Shown: positions 16,356 through 25,464, numbered from the stretch's first letter. The stretch: DNA of 64,000 nt from Candidatus Contubernalis alkalaceticus (GCF_022558445.1 NZ_CP054699.1:3302001-3366000), one strand, 5' to 3'. The notes: generated by a model not told the origin, from the sequence alone. Numbers and translations: made by a program.

Positions 16356-16609
16356 TCCAAAGCGCTTTTGAAGATTTTGGTTGTACAAAAGGATCTTAAG
16401 AGCGAACGCTCTTGTAATTATTACCATTGCAAAGTATAATTATCATATATAATGTTAGATTTTTTTCTCTTTGGTTCCTTTACAAAATGTTTGGAAAATT
16501 AATTTTGATTTAATCATTTTAAATAGTGTTTAACTCGTTTTGATTTAGTAAAAATAATCAAATAATATACAAAAAAACAATTAGAATTCAATTTGAAAGG
16601 AATTTAGTT
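16356..16609. other. AT-rich upstream region of the MntA-HepT pair
   Basis: Strongly AT-rich DNA with no gene. AAAGGAATTTAG before 16610 is the ribosome site. I see no repeat here. Confidence 0.4.
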
Positions 16610-16972
16610 ATGTCTACACCTGATGAAATGAAAAAATATGTCACAGGCTGGAAAAAAAGAAAAAGAGAAAAGGATGCTCGTTTAGAAAAAAAACAAAAAG
16701 ATGCCCTGAAAAAAGCTTCCCAGGTTGCTGACATGTTAAAAAATAAATATGGAGTAGAAATGGTGATACTTTTCGGGTCAACAGCCACAGGTAATTTTTG
16801 GCATTATTCTGATATTGATATTGCTGTTTTAGGATTGGACGAAAGTAAATACCTAGATATTATTTGGGAAGCATCCGGTTTGGCATTCCCTTTTTCCATA
16901 GATATTGTTCCTATAGAAAAGGTTTCTGAGCTTCTACATCAAAAAATTCAAAGGGAAGGAATGGAAATATAA
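16610..16972 (+). CDS. mntA: MntA-like nucleotidyltransferase antitoxin
   Basis: 120 residues. A basic coiled N-terminus (about 1-50) is followed by the minimal nucleotidyltransferase motif GSTATGNFWHYSDIDIAV, with the GS and DxD residues intact, then IDIVPIEK with the third Asp. In known MntA-HepT pairs the enzyme AMPylates the HEPN toxin and so neutralises it. The stop overlaps the next start (TAATG), so the two are coupled. The extra basic N-terminal stretch is longer than in the shortest MntA proteins. Confidence 0.85.
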   Translation: MSTPDEMKKYVTGWKKRKREKDARLEKKQKDALKKASQVADMLKNKYGVEMVILFGSTATGNFWHYSDIDIAVLGLDESKYLDIIWEASGLAFPFSIDIVPIEKVSELLHQKIQREGMEI

Positions 16973-17454
16973 TGAAACGAAGGCTGGCTGTTCTTCGGGA
17001 TGAAATTGACGAAGAGTTAAGACAAATTTATCATCTCAGAAACGAATTAAAACAAATAAGTAACGAAAAAATGTTAAAAAGTATAAATTTAAAAACACGG
17101 GTATATGCTTCTATTATTTCCGACTTTTTTATGGCCTCAGAAAGAATATTCAAGTTAATTGCAAAAGAAATAGACGAAGAGCTTCCGGAATCAGATGACT
17201 GGCACAAGAAATTATTAAGGCAAATGTCAGTAGAAATCCCTGAAATAAGACCAGCTGTTATTGATAAAAAGTTATATTTTCTGCTGGAAGAATATTTGAA
17301 GTTCAGGCACCTGGTAAGAAACATTTATGGTTTCCAGTTGAATTATGAACGCTTTGCTCATTTGATAATAGATATTGACACTGCTGTTTCCGAAATGGTT
17401 AAACAGATCAACAGTTTTTTAATAAAAATGGATGAGATAGCAAAAAAAATATAA
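16972..17454 (+). CDS. hepT: HepT-like HEPN ribonuclease toxin
   Basis: 160 residues, all helical. Residues 105-120 (KFRHLVRNIYGFQLNYERF) match the conserved end of HepT-like proteins, where the R-x4-6-H type motif carries the RNase site; here the histidine place is taken by tyrosine/glycine (RNIYGF). It is directly coupled to the MntA-like gene, which gives good support for the pair. Such pairs act as toxin-antitoxin and phage-defence modules. Confidence 0.8.
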   Translation: MKRRLAVLRDEIDEELRQIYHLRNELKQISNEKMLKSINLKTRVYASIISDFFMASERIFKLIAKEIDEELPESDDWHKKLLRQMSVEIPEIRPAVIDKKLYFLLEEYLKFRHLVRNIYGFQLNYERFAHLIIDIDTAVSEMVKQINSFLIKMDEIAKKI

Positions 17455-17548
17455 ACAGGGGTAATATGGATAGCTACTAAACCTTCAGCTGTTTAGTATC
17501 TTTTGGAAGATATTATCCAGAAAAAAGTAGAGCGGAGCTAATTTGAGG

Positions 17549-17685
17549 TTACAACAAATGTTCCCAGTCCCGCCTGCTATATAGAATGCGAATAACCATA
17601 ACAATTTCATCTTTTTCAGATATCATGTAAAACACGATATAGTTTTCCACAATCAGCCTGCGAATCCCCTGGGCGGCAAGACGTT
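17549..17685 (-). pseudogene. ParE-type toxin, C-terminal fragment
   Basis: The minus strand reads IRRLIVENYIVFYMISEKDE, then IRILYSRRDWEHLL and a stop. This is the conserved last half of a ParE/RelE toxin. The N-terminal half is missing upstream. Confidence 0.7.
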
Positions 17686-17732
17686 ATAGCCATATTATTA
17701 GTAAACCCCGCTTACACCTTTTGTGCAGTAAT

Positions 17733-18848
17733 TTACCTACTCTTCCGAATCATCCCCCCTGGGAGCCTTTCTATCTTTTCTTCCAACTCCATAAGAGATA
17801 TGGTTTCTAGAAAAGAAAGCCGGTCACTAAAGAGTAGGCTTAATTTTTCGATTTGCTGCGGTTTTTCGGCGATAAGTTCTGATATCTTCTTCTCTATGGG
17901 GGAAAGTGTTTCTTGAACTTCAAGATTTCTTTTTACATTTTTCTTTACATGGTTTGACTCCCTTTTATTTTCTGCTGCTGCAAAGCCCTTATCCTGGTTC
18001 ATAAGAAGCTGTCTTTCCTTGAGATAGATCTCTGCCCCTTTGGCAATAAGCAAATTCGTTCCTCTACCCTCCGGGCTGTAAATGTTATTGGGTACCGCCA
18101 GCACCTGCTTTCCCTGTTCAGATGCCAGTTTGGCCGTTATCAAAGAACCGCTTTTTTCCCCGGCTTCAACTACCAGCACGTTAAATGCCCAGGCACTCAT
18201 TAGATAATTTCGAACGGGAAAATGGTTAGCTTTTGCCGACGTGTTGGGAGGAAATTGTGATATCACCGCTCCATTATTAATAACAGCCTCCCGGAGCTCC
18301 CTGTGTTCCTTAGGGTAACATATATCTACACCACTGGCCACAAAGGCCAGTGTGTAACCCTCATTTTTTATACAGGAGGTGTGGGCATAACTGTCAATGC
18401 CTTTGGCCAAACCGCTTATTACCGGTATACCCTCTTTTGCTAAAAACCCTGCCGCCTCCCGGGTAACGGTTTTCCCATAATTAGTACACCGCCTGGCCCC
18501 TACTATGCATACCCCCATACTGTTTTCTTTAATATTGCCCAAATAATATAAGACAAGCGGAGAGCGGGGAAGAGTTTTTGCCAATTCAGGATAAAGAGGA
18601 TCATGACAGGTTAAAATCTTTATCTTCAACTTTTCTGCTTTCTCCAAAATTCCTTCTGCCTTTTCAAGGGACTTTGAATTTAATATGGATTCTGCCGTAG
18701 CCGCTCCTACCCCCGGCACAGACTTAAGCTCTGCTTTGTCAGCATGGAATACAGCTTCAGGGCATTCAAATGCTTCCAGCAGTTTTTTTTGTAAAACCGG
18801 CCCCACACCTTTTATTTGGCTGAGCCATATCAAATATTTATCCATCAT
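17733..18848 (-). CDS. dprA: DNA-processing protein DprA
   Basis: 371 residues. An N-terminal helix-hairpin-helix region (about 10-60: LLEAFECPEAVF, SVPGVGAATAESIL) precedes the Rossmann-like DprA core (GARRCTNYGKTV, VISGLAKGIDSYAH, EAGEKSGSLITAKLASEQGK) and a C-terminal winged-helix region. DprA loads RecA on incoming single-stranded DNA during transformation. It lies 12 nt behind comM and is probably in one transcript with it. Nothing odd in length or motifs. Confidence 0.95.
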   Translation of the reverse strand: MMDKYLIWLSQIKGVGPVLQKKLLEAFECPEAVFHADKAELKSVPGVGAATAESILNSKSLEKAEGILEKAEKLKIKILTCHDPLYPELAKTLPRSPLVLYYLGNIKENSMGVCIVGARRCTNYGKTVTREAAGFLAKEGIPVISGLAKGIDSYAHTSCIKNEGYTLAFVASGVDICYPKEHRELREAVINNGAVISQFPPNTSAKANHFPVRNYLMSAWAFNVLVVEAGEKSGSLITAKLASEQGKQVLAVPNNIYSPEGRGTNLLIAKGAEIYLKERQLLMNQDKGFAAAENKRESNHVKKNVKRNLEVQETLSPIEKKISELIAEKPQQIEKLSLLFSDRLSFLETISLMELEEKIERLPGGMIRKSR

Positions 18849-18860
18849 TTTCCCCTCCCT

Positions 18861-20408
18861 TTACACCACCAGGAGATCCATCTGTTCCCTATCCAAATCT
18901 CTGGCCATTAATGCCGTGGCAATGTCTCTTTTTCGAATTTTTTGGGCTCCCTCCATATCAGCAAAGGTGCGGGCAACTTTCAAAAATTTATGATAAGACC
19001 TGGCACTATAGCTGTATCTTTTATAAGCCTTTTTAAGAAGCAGTAAACCCTCTTCTTCCATTTCACAGTATTCTTTAATCATAGAAGGACTCATTTGAGC
19101 ATTGCAGTTTACCTTAGGGATAGACTTAAACCTTTTATTTTGTATATCCCGGGCAAATTCCACTCTTTCCTTTAACTCGGCGGAGGATCTCCCGGGGACA
19201 TGAGAAGAAAGTTCCATAATGTTAACGGGAGAAACATTCTTTTGTATATCCATGCGGTCCTGCATAGGCCCGGAAATTCTCTGCCTATACTTTAGCACTT
19301 CATAATCCGTACACCGGCACCGGTCCTGCCCATAATAACCACAGGGACAGGGGTTCATGGCAGATATAAGCATAAAATTGCAGGGGTATGTATTGGTAAA
19401 CTTAACTCTGGAGATGGTTACCTGACGGTCCTCCATGGGCTGCCTTAGAGCATCTAAAGTACTCTTTTTAAATTCAGCCACCTCATCTAAGAATAAAACT
19501 CCGTTGTGGGCTAATGAGATTTCTCCGGGAATTGCGTTATTGCCTCCCCCTATGAGCGAATTTGTGGAGGCGTTGTGATGAGGAGAGCGAAAAGGCCTTT
19601 GTTTAATGAGAGATCCTAAATCCTTTAAAAGACCGGACACACTGTATATTTTTGTAACCTCCAGGGCTTCATCCTCAGTCATATTGGGCAGTATGGTGGG
19701 AATCCTTTTAGCAATCATAGATTTTCCGCAACCCGGCGCCCCGATCATCATCATATTGTGCCCTCCGGCGGCAGCCACTACGATGAACTCCACCAAAGCG
19801 TCCTGTCCCTGCACTTCCCTAAAATCCATGGTATTGATAGCAGTTTCCTTTCCTTTACTTATAAGAGGATTTTTTAGATTACTTAAGCTTTCCCCCTTTA
19901 GAAACTCTGCCACTTCCTGCAGGGCAGTAAAGGAAAATATGTTAATATCCTTTATAAAAGCCGCTTCGGCCACATTAGCCCGGGGCACTACAAGGTTTTG
20001 AATGCCTGCCTCTTTTGCAGCTATAGCCATAGGCAGCACCCCTGAACAGGGTCTTATATTTCCATTCAGAGAAAGTTCTCCAATAAATCCAAAACAGCTT
20101 ATATCAAAATCATCCTTAACAATTATCTGCTCCGATTGAAACAGTAACCCCACAGCCATAGCCAGATCAAAATGTGACCCGCTTTTTTTCATATCCCCGG
20201 GAGCTAAATTTATTACAACTTTCATCTTTGGAAACTGGTATTTCCCATAATGCAGCGACGCCTGTAGCCGTTCACTGGCTTCTTTTACCGCTGTATCCCC
20301 CAGGCCCACCACGGAAATAGAGGGTTTACCGTGGATAATATCGGTTTCCACCTCCACCAGATAACCATCAACGCCGGTAATGGAAAAACTATTTACTACT
20401 GTAGCCAA
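18861..20408 (-). CDS. comM: ComM/YifB family Mg-chelatase-like AAA ATPase
   Basis: 515 residues. The N-terminal Lon-like S5 domain (about 1-180) precedes the AAA domain with Walker A GAPGCGKSMIAKR, Walker B VLFLDEVAEF and the zinc cysteines CPCGYYGQDRCRC, then the C-terminal Mg-chelatase domain. ComM is a helicase that helps branch migration in transformation. It is followed by dprA and preceded by the RAYT transposase only 18 nt upstream. A scrap of this gene recurs at 11864-11902. Confidence 0.95.
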   Translation of the reverse strand: MATVVNSFSITGVDGYLVEVETDIIHGKPSISVVGLGDTAVKEASERLQASLHYGKYQFPKMKVVINLAPGDMKKSGSHFDLAMAVGLLFQSEQIIVKDDFDISCFGFIGELSLNGNIRPCSGVLPMAIAAKEAGIQNLVVPRANVAEAAFIKDINIFSFTALQEVAEFLKGESLSNLKNPLISKGKETAINTMDFREVQGQDALVEFIVVAAAGGHNMMMIGAPGCGKSMIAKRIPTILPNMTEDEALEVTKIYSVSGLLKDLGSLIKQRPFRSPHHNASTNSLIGGGNNAIPGEISLAHNGVLFLDEVAEFKKSTLDALRQPMEDRQVTISRVKFTNTYPCNFMLISAMNPCPCGYYGQDRCRCTDYEVLKYRQRISGPMQDRMDIQKNVSPVNIMELSSHVPGRSSAELKERVEFARDIQNKRFKSIPKVNCNAQMSPSMIKEYCEMEEEGLLLLKKAYKRYSYSARSYHKFLKVARTFADMEGAQKIRKRDIATALMARDLDREQMDLLVV

Positions 20409-20426
20409 GCTTTTTTCTCCTCCCCC

Positions 20427-20972
20427 TTAAATTCTTTCAACATACTTTTGATAATTTTTTCGAGAATGTCCACGAAAATAACCCAATACTTTTTGTGTGG
20501 TAACTATCTTTTTGCTGATAGCACAATCAGACTCAGATAAGTAAACTTTATAACTGCTCCAGGGATACTCTATTGGTGTTTCCACCATGTTAGCCATGAC
20601 AGGATTCATATGGATATACCTGCTGGTAGATAGAAACTGGGGATCCTCTTCAATTATTTCCGAACGGTATCTTCCTTGAAAAAGATGGCCTACAAAACTA
20701 TACTTTTTATTGAAATACAACACATACAGCATGTTAATCTTCTTCATTATTTCTGAAATATTTATATCTATTGTTTCTAACTGCAGGTGTACATGGTTGG
20801 TCATCAAGCAGTAGCCGTGCAGCAAATAAGGAAAATACTCCATGGTTTCCTGAAGCTTCGTCAGGTATACCTGCCGGTCCTCATCATCTCTATATATCTC
20901 ATGCCTGTGGTTGCCGCGGCACATAATATGATAGACAGCCCCGGGATACCATACTCGATTCTTACGAGACAC
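20427..20972 (-). CDS. RAYT: REP-associated Y1 tyrosine transposase
   Basis: 181 residues, normal for the group. It starts YHIMCRGNHRHEIYRDDEDR and has the HUH motif in MTNHVHLQ. The tyrosine-bearing YVLYFNKKYSFVGHLFQGRY and the tail PWSSYKVYL are typical of RAYT proteins, which cut single-stranded REP hairpins. It stands 18 nt upstream of comM in the same direction. Part of its leader is copied at 22495-22580, starting exactly after the GGGCA end of an array repeat. It is the only hairpin-recognising single-strand transposase in the window and so a candidate driver of the repeats. Confidence 0.9.
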   Translation of the reverse strand: MSRKNRVWYPGAVYHIMCRGNHRHEIYRDDEDRQVYLTKLQETMEYFPYLLHGYCLMTNHVHLQLETIDINISEIMKKINMLYVLYFNKKYSFVGHLFQGRYRSEIIEEDPQFLSTSRYIHMNPVMANMVETPIEYPWSSYKVYLSESDCAISKKIVTTQKVLGYFRGHSRKNYQKYVERI

Positions 20973-21290
20973 CTCTACCCAAGCCTCCTTCCTTTTGGAC
21001 AGGCCCTTTTTAGGAGATTATACCACTTTATGGGTAAATAGTCAAACATTTGTTCGACAATACAGGAAAAATAAAAAACCAATCTACATACATGATTGGC
21101 TTTACCGCAATAATTTTATTAAAAGTCAAGTTATATCAATGCATTCTTTTTGCATGAGCCGGAATCTCCCGGGCAGCCCCCTTTTGGTAGTTCCTGGATG
21201 TTGTCGTCGGGCAAAAGCAGAAACTACCAGAGCAATTTCTGTAATAGGACAATCCTTCTCCAAATATTTTTAACTAGGGGGGAAAGTTGT
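20973..21290. other. RAYT leader and copied leader segments
   Basis: Bases about 20985-21060 (CCTTCCTTTTGGACAGGCCC) recur at 22499-22575. Bases 21220-21283 (ACTACCAGAGCAATTTCTG) recur at 37640-37705, where they form the leader of the plus-strand gene there. A right-end remnant of an array repeat is at 21157-21175. No gene besides these. Confidence 0.6.
21157..21175 (+). repeat. GGGCA-array repeat, right end only
   Basis: GAGCCGGAATCTCCCGGGCA without core or left arm. Confidence 0.8.
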
Positions 21291-21486
21291 GGGGCGAGAC
21301 CCTGTGTCCTAATTTGCTATACTTAGGACAATTTGCCGGACTTATTGAAAAGCAGTTCTCTTGAGAACATAACAAGAGGACTGCTTTTTTGCAAAAATAC
21401 TTTTGTGCTTTAAAGTTGTGGGGGACTGTCCCAGAGAGGGAGATTCTGGAAGCTTGCCAGGGGCAAGGGCCGGAAGCTCCCGGGCA
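21284..21486 (+). repeat. GGGCA-array repeat with TGGGGCGAGACC leader and terminator hairpin
   Basis: Leader as at 14030. Hairpin 21340-21390 (GCAGTTCTCTTG with CAAGAGGACTGC, then T6), core from 21397, right hairpin GGGAGATTCTGG with CCGGAAGCTCCC, ending GGGCA. Confidence 0.9.
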
Positions 21487-21525
21487 CTTTTTTAGGAATC
21501 TCCTTTTGGATGAACTGGAAGACCG

Positions 21526-21974
21526 TTAGGATTGTTCCGGTTCTGACCGAGCAAATGGATTCCAAATATGCAAACTATGATCAATTAAATGATTAAAATC
21601 TTCAACATTTCTAGTAATCAAAACAGCTGAACATAAAACTGCTGTAGCAGCAACAATAGCATCCGGTAACTTGAGTTTGCGTTGATAATTTTTTCTACTT
21701 ATTGAACGAAGTTCAGCAGCTTTAAGGCAACCTTAGAATCAACATCAATTATTTCTCCAAGATTTAAAATAGCTCTTATTTTAGCTTTTTGCTCTTTCGT
21801 TAGCTCATGAAATGAAAATAATTCTGCCTCAACTATTGTTGAATAAAAAACTTCCACACTATCGCCTTCCAATTTTTCCATTACTTCAACTATTTTTTCA
21901 TAACCTTTAAGTGTATATATGACAATATTAGTATCGACCACAAACTTGTTATATGGAAGTTCTTGGTCGGTCAT
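21526..21974 (-). pseudogene. vapC: VapC PIN-domain toxin, frameshifted
   Basis: The gene starts MTDQELPYNKFVVDTNIVIY, with the first acidic residue of the PIN site. After DVDSKVALK a one-base shift leads to a premature stop. In the next frame it continues AAELRSISRKNYQRKLKLPD, AIVAATAVLC and LITRNVEDFNHL, holding the rest of the PIN active site, and ends at 21526. So a complete VapC of about 148 residues is broken by one missing base, either a real mutation or a sequencing error. It overlaps the AbrB-type antitoxin by 26 nt. Confidence 0.8.
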
Positions 21975-22224
21975 CTTCTTCCTCCCTAATCCGCAACATC
22001 TCATCTACTAAATTGTCATGTTCCTTCAATATACCTGCGGCTGCCCTAACAACACCTTTTGGTTTCACTCGTTTCGTCCTCTTGATAGTTATTTTATTTT
22101 TATCATGAGTAATTTCCACCCAATCACCTGGCTTAATTTTAGCAATCTTTAACAATCGGCCAATCACTATTCTGCCATTTTTCCCTACTCTTTTTTTCAT
22201 TGGCAACATAAATAATACCTCCAA
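21949..22224 (-). CDS. vapB: VapB-type AbrB-fold antitoxin
   Basis: 91 residues from the first ATG; MLPMKKRVGKNGRIVIG, five or eight codons later, is the more likely start because the leader residues are not part of the fold. The swapped-hairpin AbrB DNA-binding domain (RVGKNGRIVIGRLLKIAKIK, then GDWVEITHD) is clear. The C-terminal tail (AAGILKEHDNLVDEMLRIRE) would bind the PIN toxin encoded next. A decayed copy lies at 30335-30521. Confidence 0.85.
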   Translation of the reverse strand: MEVLFMLPMKKRVGKNGRIVIGRLLKIAKIKPGDWVEITHDKNKITIKRTKRVKPKGVVRAAAGILKEHDNLVDEMLRIREEEDDRPRTSI

Positions 22225-22340
22225 ATAAAAAACTATCTACCTAAGTATATCATGGAAAAACAATTATATAAAAGACCTTTAGTCATATAAGATAAAATAT
22301 GTTTTAGGGCATTTAACCTAGTTTAAAGTAACATAATTAT

Positions 22341-22494
22341 ATTACCGGACTGATTAAAAAACCCTCTTGAAAAGTTCTCAAGAGGGTTACTTTTTTATAA
22401 AAACACTTTAGCGCTTTAAAGTTATGGGGGGGGCCAGTCCCCGAGAGGGAGACTCTGGAAATTGCCGGGGGCAAGGGCCGGAATCTCCCGGGCA
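22341..22494 (+). repeat. GGGCA-array repeat, full
   Basis: ATTACCGGACTGATT box. Hairpin AACCCTCTTGA with TCAAGAGGGTT, core CACTTTAGCGCTTTAAAGT, G-rich stretch, right hairpin GGGAGACTCTGG with CCGGAATCTCCC, ending GGGCA. Confidence 0.9.
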
Positions 22495-22654
22495 ACTCTC
22501 CTTCCTTTTGGACAGGCCCTTTTTAGGAGATTATACCACTTTATGGGTGAATAGTCAAACATTTGTTCGGTAAAAAAGTAAAAAATCTTTAGAGCCACGT
22601 TTCACAGTTGAAACTGTTCTCTCAGATAAAAGTTTATAAGCTTACAATGCTTTG
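22495..22654. other. Copied fragments between repeat and SEC-C gene
   Basis: Starts directly after GGGCA with a copy of the RAYT leader (to about 22580). It then has a scrap of the 3' end of the DUF218 gene (GATAAAAGTTTATAAGCTT near 22625; compare 23685-23705). Confidence 0.6.
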
Positions 22655-23422
22655 TTAACCTTTATTCTCTTTTCCCAAACAGCATTTTTTATATTTCTTC
22701 CCACTGCCGCAGGGGCATGGATCATTTCTGCCAACCTTCTTAGAAGCTCCGCCGGGGATACTGCGAAGTTTAGGTCTGTCCATTGTATCTGCATGGAAAT
22801 CAGGAAACCCACCCTTTGGAAGTGGTCTAAGATGTGGTTTTTCCATCTTGCTAAAGATCTCGTTTGGGGTATGACCATTATTTTCCCAGAGTCTGGTATT
22901 ATTAGCTAAATCCATGAGCAGCTCCATGACTTCCGACACCTGCTGTTCATTCTTGAAGTTCACTTTCTGTAGATTAAAAATCTCGAAGACATTATTGATG
23001 GAGAAAGCAAATTGACATACTCCATGAAAATTGTCGGTTAAAACCTCTGCCTGATATTCGTCACCGTGGAACAAATTTTTGGCAGCATATTCCACGAGTG
23101 CATAGTATTCCTTCGGCTTCTCGGAGTAATACTCATCTACGTACTTTAGCAGCGCATCCTGCTCTGGAATATAGTGAGGTTTCCCCCTGCGCTGCTCTAA
23201 TTCCTCGTCAAAGTTGTCATATTCCAGGATCGATTCATGCACAAAGTAATCTCCATGAGTTTCAACGAAACCCTCATTGACACCATTTTCAAAGATCTCG
23301 TTAATGGCATCACAATCAATTTCTTCATCGTTTTGCATATTGTAAATCTCTACCACCTTGTCCTTATGAACTAAACCATACAGGTGAGTGAGAGAAATTG
23401 CATAATCTAACAGTTTTCTCAT
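22655..23422 (-). CDS. SEC-C motif protein
   Basis: 255 residues. The C-terminus has the zinc-binding SEC-C motif [19 protein letters not shown]. The body is a helical domain ([20 protein letters not shown], then [19 protein letters not shown]) shared with the longer paralogue at 35954-37084. That relative has an extra N-terminal helix-turn-helix of about 125 residues; this one starts where the common region begins. The function of the body is unknown; the SEC-C motif usually binds proteins or nucleic acid through zinc. Confidence 0.85.
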   Translation of the reverse strand: MRKLLDYAISLTHLYGLVHKDKVVEIYNMQNDEEIDCDAINEIFENGVNEGFVETHGDYFVHESILEYDNFDEELEQRRGKPHYIPEQDALLKYVDEYYSEKPKEYYALVEYAAKNLFHGDEYQAEVLTDNFHGVCQFAFSINNVFEIFNLQKVNFKNEQQVSEVMELLMDLANNTRLWENNGHTPNEIFSKMEKPHLRPLPKGGFPDFHADTMDRPKLRSIPGGASKKVGRNDPCPCGSGKKYKKCCLGKENKG

Positions 23423-23581
23423 TGAGCAGCTCCTTTCTACTACTGACCGTCAATAACAACCGTGTCAGTTCATCTGTCGGCGCATCCCAGGCCATGCAGC
23501 ACAACCTCTTCCTTCTTGAATTGTTAGATTTCTTTTTTGCTTTTCATTTTTTGCTCAAACCTTGCTTTTTCAGATTAGCGG

Positions 23582-23645
23582 GTGACTGGCCTCGAGAGGG
23601 ATATTATTAAATTTTCCGGAAAGTAAGAGCCGGAATCTCCGGGCA
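23582..23645 (+). repeat. GGGCA-array repeat, right half, diverged
   Basis: GGTGACTGGCCTCGAGAGGG, an AT-rich loop, CCGGAATCTCCGGGCA. It ends 15 nt from the stop codon of the DUF218 gene. Confidence 0.8.
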
Positions 23646-23660
23646 TCTAAAGATTTTCTT

Positions 23661-24323
23661 TTACTCTAACAAAAACTGCTCCCTCAGGTAAAAGTTTATA
23701 AGCTTCAAGTATTCCAGTATAACTGCCTTGGCGTCTTCTCTGTTTCTCCACCACTTTTCAGGATTAAATGTATCATATTCACTGGGGCTTGAAATAACCG
23801 TAATATCTCTATCCAATGCTCCCAGAGCTTTCTCAAATATTTTCTTCGACCTTACGGAATGAGATTTGGAAGTAACTAAAATCAAGGAATTGATTTCTTC
23901 TCTCTCTTTCAAATAATTCCTTAGACAGATAGCCTCGTCCTGGGTGCTAAAGGCACCGTATTCTAGTATAATGATATGATTCTCCGGTACTCCCAATTCT
24001 ACCGCTGCCATTTTACTCAAATCTGCCCTTCCGAGGACATCCACACCCCTTCCCAAGAGATCATCATAACTCCTCATATTCTCCCGGACCATAACAATAT
24101 CCTCCCCAAAACCCTCCAGGAAGATATCTGCTCCCTGTAAAACTCTGTCGGGAATGCTGCCCATAAGAATCACGATAATATCACTTTCTGCCAGGTCATC
24201 CTCTGCCAAAATATAAGATCCTGCCCTTGGCAGTAGGATAATTAAGATTAAAAAGAGTAAAACAGCCAGAACGGCTGCTGTAATTTTTATGTTCCTTCTA
24301 TTCATTAAATGATTCATTTTCAA
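23661..24323 (-). CDS. DUF218/YdcF-like membrane-anchored protein
   Basis: 220 residues. One membrane helix at about 13-34 (AAVLAVLLFLILIILL) is followed by an extracytoplasmic DUF218 domain: SDIIVILMGSIPDRVLQGAD, EYGAFSTQDEAICLRNYL, LVTSKSHSVRSKKIFEKAL. Members include SanA/ElyC/YdcF, linked to envelope integrity, with uncertain biochemistry. The gene looks complete and stands alone between array repeats. Confidence 0.8.
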   Translation of the reverse strand: MKMNHLMNRRNIKITAAVLAVLLFLILIILLPRAGSYILAEDDLAESDIIVILMGSIPDRVLQGADIFLEGFGEDIVMVRENMRSYDDLLGRGVDVLGRADLSKMAAVELGVPENHIIILEYGAFSTQDEAICLRNYLKEREEINSLILVTSKSHSVRSKKIFEKALGALDRDITVISSPSEYDTFNPEKWWRNREDAKAVILEYLKLINFYLREQFLLE

Positions 24324-24413
24324 AAATCAATCCTTCTATTAAACAGGTATCCTTTTTTGTTCTATCATTGAAACAATTGATGCTTTAAGTTTTTATTTCT
24401 ACTTTTCACAAAA

Positions 24414-24479
24414 ATACTTTAGAGCTTTAAAGTTGTGGGGGACTGGAAGTCCAGGGGGCTTATAATTCCGACCCGAGCA
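24414..24479 (+). repeat. GGGCA-array repeat, diverged right hairpin
   Basis: TACTTTAGAGCTTTAAAGT, TGTGGGGGACTGG, then AAGTCCAGGGGGCTT and CCCGAGCA. The end lies 5 nt from the stop codon of the antitoxin gene. Confidence 0.75.
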
Positions 24480-24484
24480 CTGAT

Positions 24485-24769
24485 TTATTTAATTTCAACG
24501 TGTACCTCTTTACCAAGGCTTTTTGCAATTTTGATCAAAAAATCTAAAGATGGATTATATGAGCCGCTTTCAAATCTTGAAATATTTGATTTCTGCGTTC
24601 CCACTCGTAAAGCCAATTCTTCTTGAGTTATATTTTGTGCATTTCTGGCTTCGATAATCTGTGATATAACCTCGTAACGTGGTTTTAGCTTCTCATATTC
24701 AGCTTTAAATTCTTCATCTTTCATCAGCTGCTCTTTAATCTCATTAAATTTTATACCTGCTTTATTCAT
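24485..24769 (-). CDS. higA: XRE-family antitoxin (HigA type)
   Basis: 94 residues from the ATG preceded by GAAGGTGTATTG; an earlier ATG at 24787 lacks a good ribosome site. Helix-turn-helix at about 45-75: NITQEELALRVGTQKSNISR, then FESGSYNPSLDFL. It overlaps the toxin gene by 8 nt. It is a paralogue of the antitoxin at 32938-33207 with the same SGxYNPSxxxL end. It should bind the toxin and repress the operon. Confidence 0.88.
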   Translation of the reverse strand: MNKAGIKFNEIKEQLMKDEEFKAEYEKLKPRYEVISQIIEARNAQNITQEELALRVGTQKSNISRFESGSYNPSLDFLIKIAKSLGKEVHVEIK

Positions 24770-25127
24770 CAATACACCTTCTTTCATAATCAGCTTTGTA
24801 TTTTCTTGCTCTTTCCAGTTCTCGTTCAGGTATTTTACTGCTTTTCTTCACAAATCCATGTAGCAGTACGAATGTATTTTGTTCAAATAAAAAATAAAAT
24901 ATACGGCATATATCTGACGAAAACCTTATACGAAGCTCGTAAATTCCTTTGTATTTACTCCCTTTTACTGGTTTTACATAAGGCTCTCTAAGAGCAGGAC
25001 CATGTTTTTTTAATAGTTCAATCTCACTATATGCTTTCGCTCTCATCTTAGGGTGAAGAGATAATAGAAAATCCATTACCGGAACATCTCTATTTTCTTT
25101 TTGATAAAATTCTACATCATAGTCCAC
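24762..25127 (-). CDS. higB: HigB/Gp49-like toxin (RelE superfamily)
   Basis: 121 residues. Typical elements of the phage-derived Gp49-like/HigB group: VPVMDFLLSLHPKMRAKAYSE, YELRIRFSSDICRIFYFLFE, FVLLHGFVKKSSKIPERELE. Toxin first, antitoxin second, overlapping. A second, divergent pair of the same kind lies at 32938-33557. The family cleaves mRNA on the ribosome. Confidence 0.88.
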   Translation of the reverse strand: MDYDVEFYQKENRDVPVMDFLLSLHPKMRAKAYSEIELLKKHGPALREPYVKPVKGSKYKGIYELRIRFSSDICRIFYFLFEQNTFVLLHGFVKKSSKIPERELERARKYKADYERRCIDE

Positions 25128-25258
25128 TCACATGCCTCCTATTATAATATATACAGCTTTGATACTTTTATGTTATCATATAAGATAACTTTTTGCAATG
25201 TTTTTATCTCCCAACAGGTATTGAGCTTATACAAACTCAGCAAAACTTCCATAACCTA

Positions 25259-25407
25259 TTTTACCGGACTGATTTCTGTTAAATAAACCTCTCGAATTCT
25301 TCAAGAGGTTTATTTAACAGAAAATACTTTAGTGCTTTAAAGTTCTGGGGGCCCCGAAAGGGAGATTCTGGAAATTGCCAGGGGCAAGGGCCGGAAGCTC
25401 CCGGGCA
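25259..25407 (+). repeat. GGGCA-array repeat, full
   Basis: TTTTACCGGACTGATTT box. Hairpin 25276-25320 (CTGTTAAATAAACCTCT with AGAGGTTTATTTAACAG), core TACTTTAGTGCTTTAAAGT, right hairpin GGGAGATTCTGG with CCGGAAGCTCCC, ending GGGCA at 25407. Confidence 0.93.
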
Positions 25408-25464
25408 GACCCAATAGGAATATTATGGAAATTGCCGGAGGCAAGAGCCGGAATCTTCCGGACA
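25408..25464 (+). repeat. Tandem, left-truncated GGGCA-array repeat
   Basis: Starts right after the previous GGGCA with GACCCAATAGG, then a diverged right hairpin and the end GGACA. The next base is the first of the stop codon of the minus-strand gene. Confidence 0.8.
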
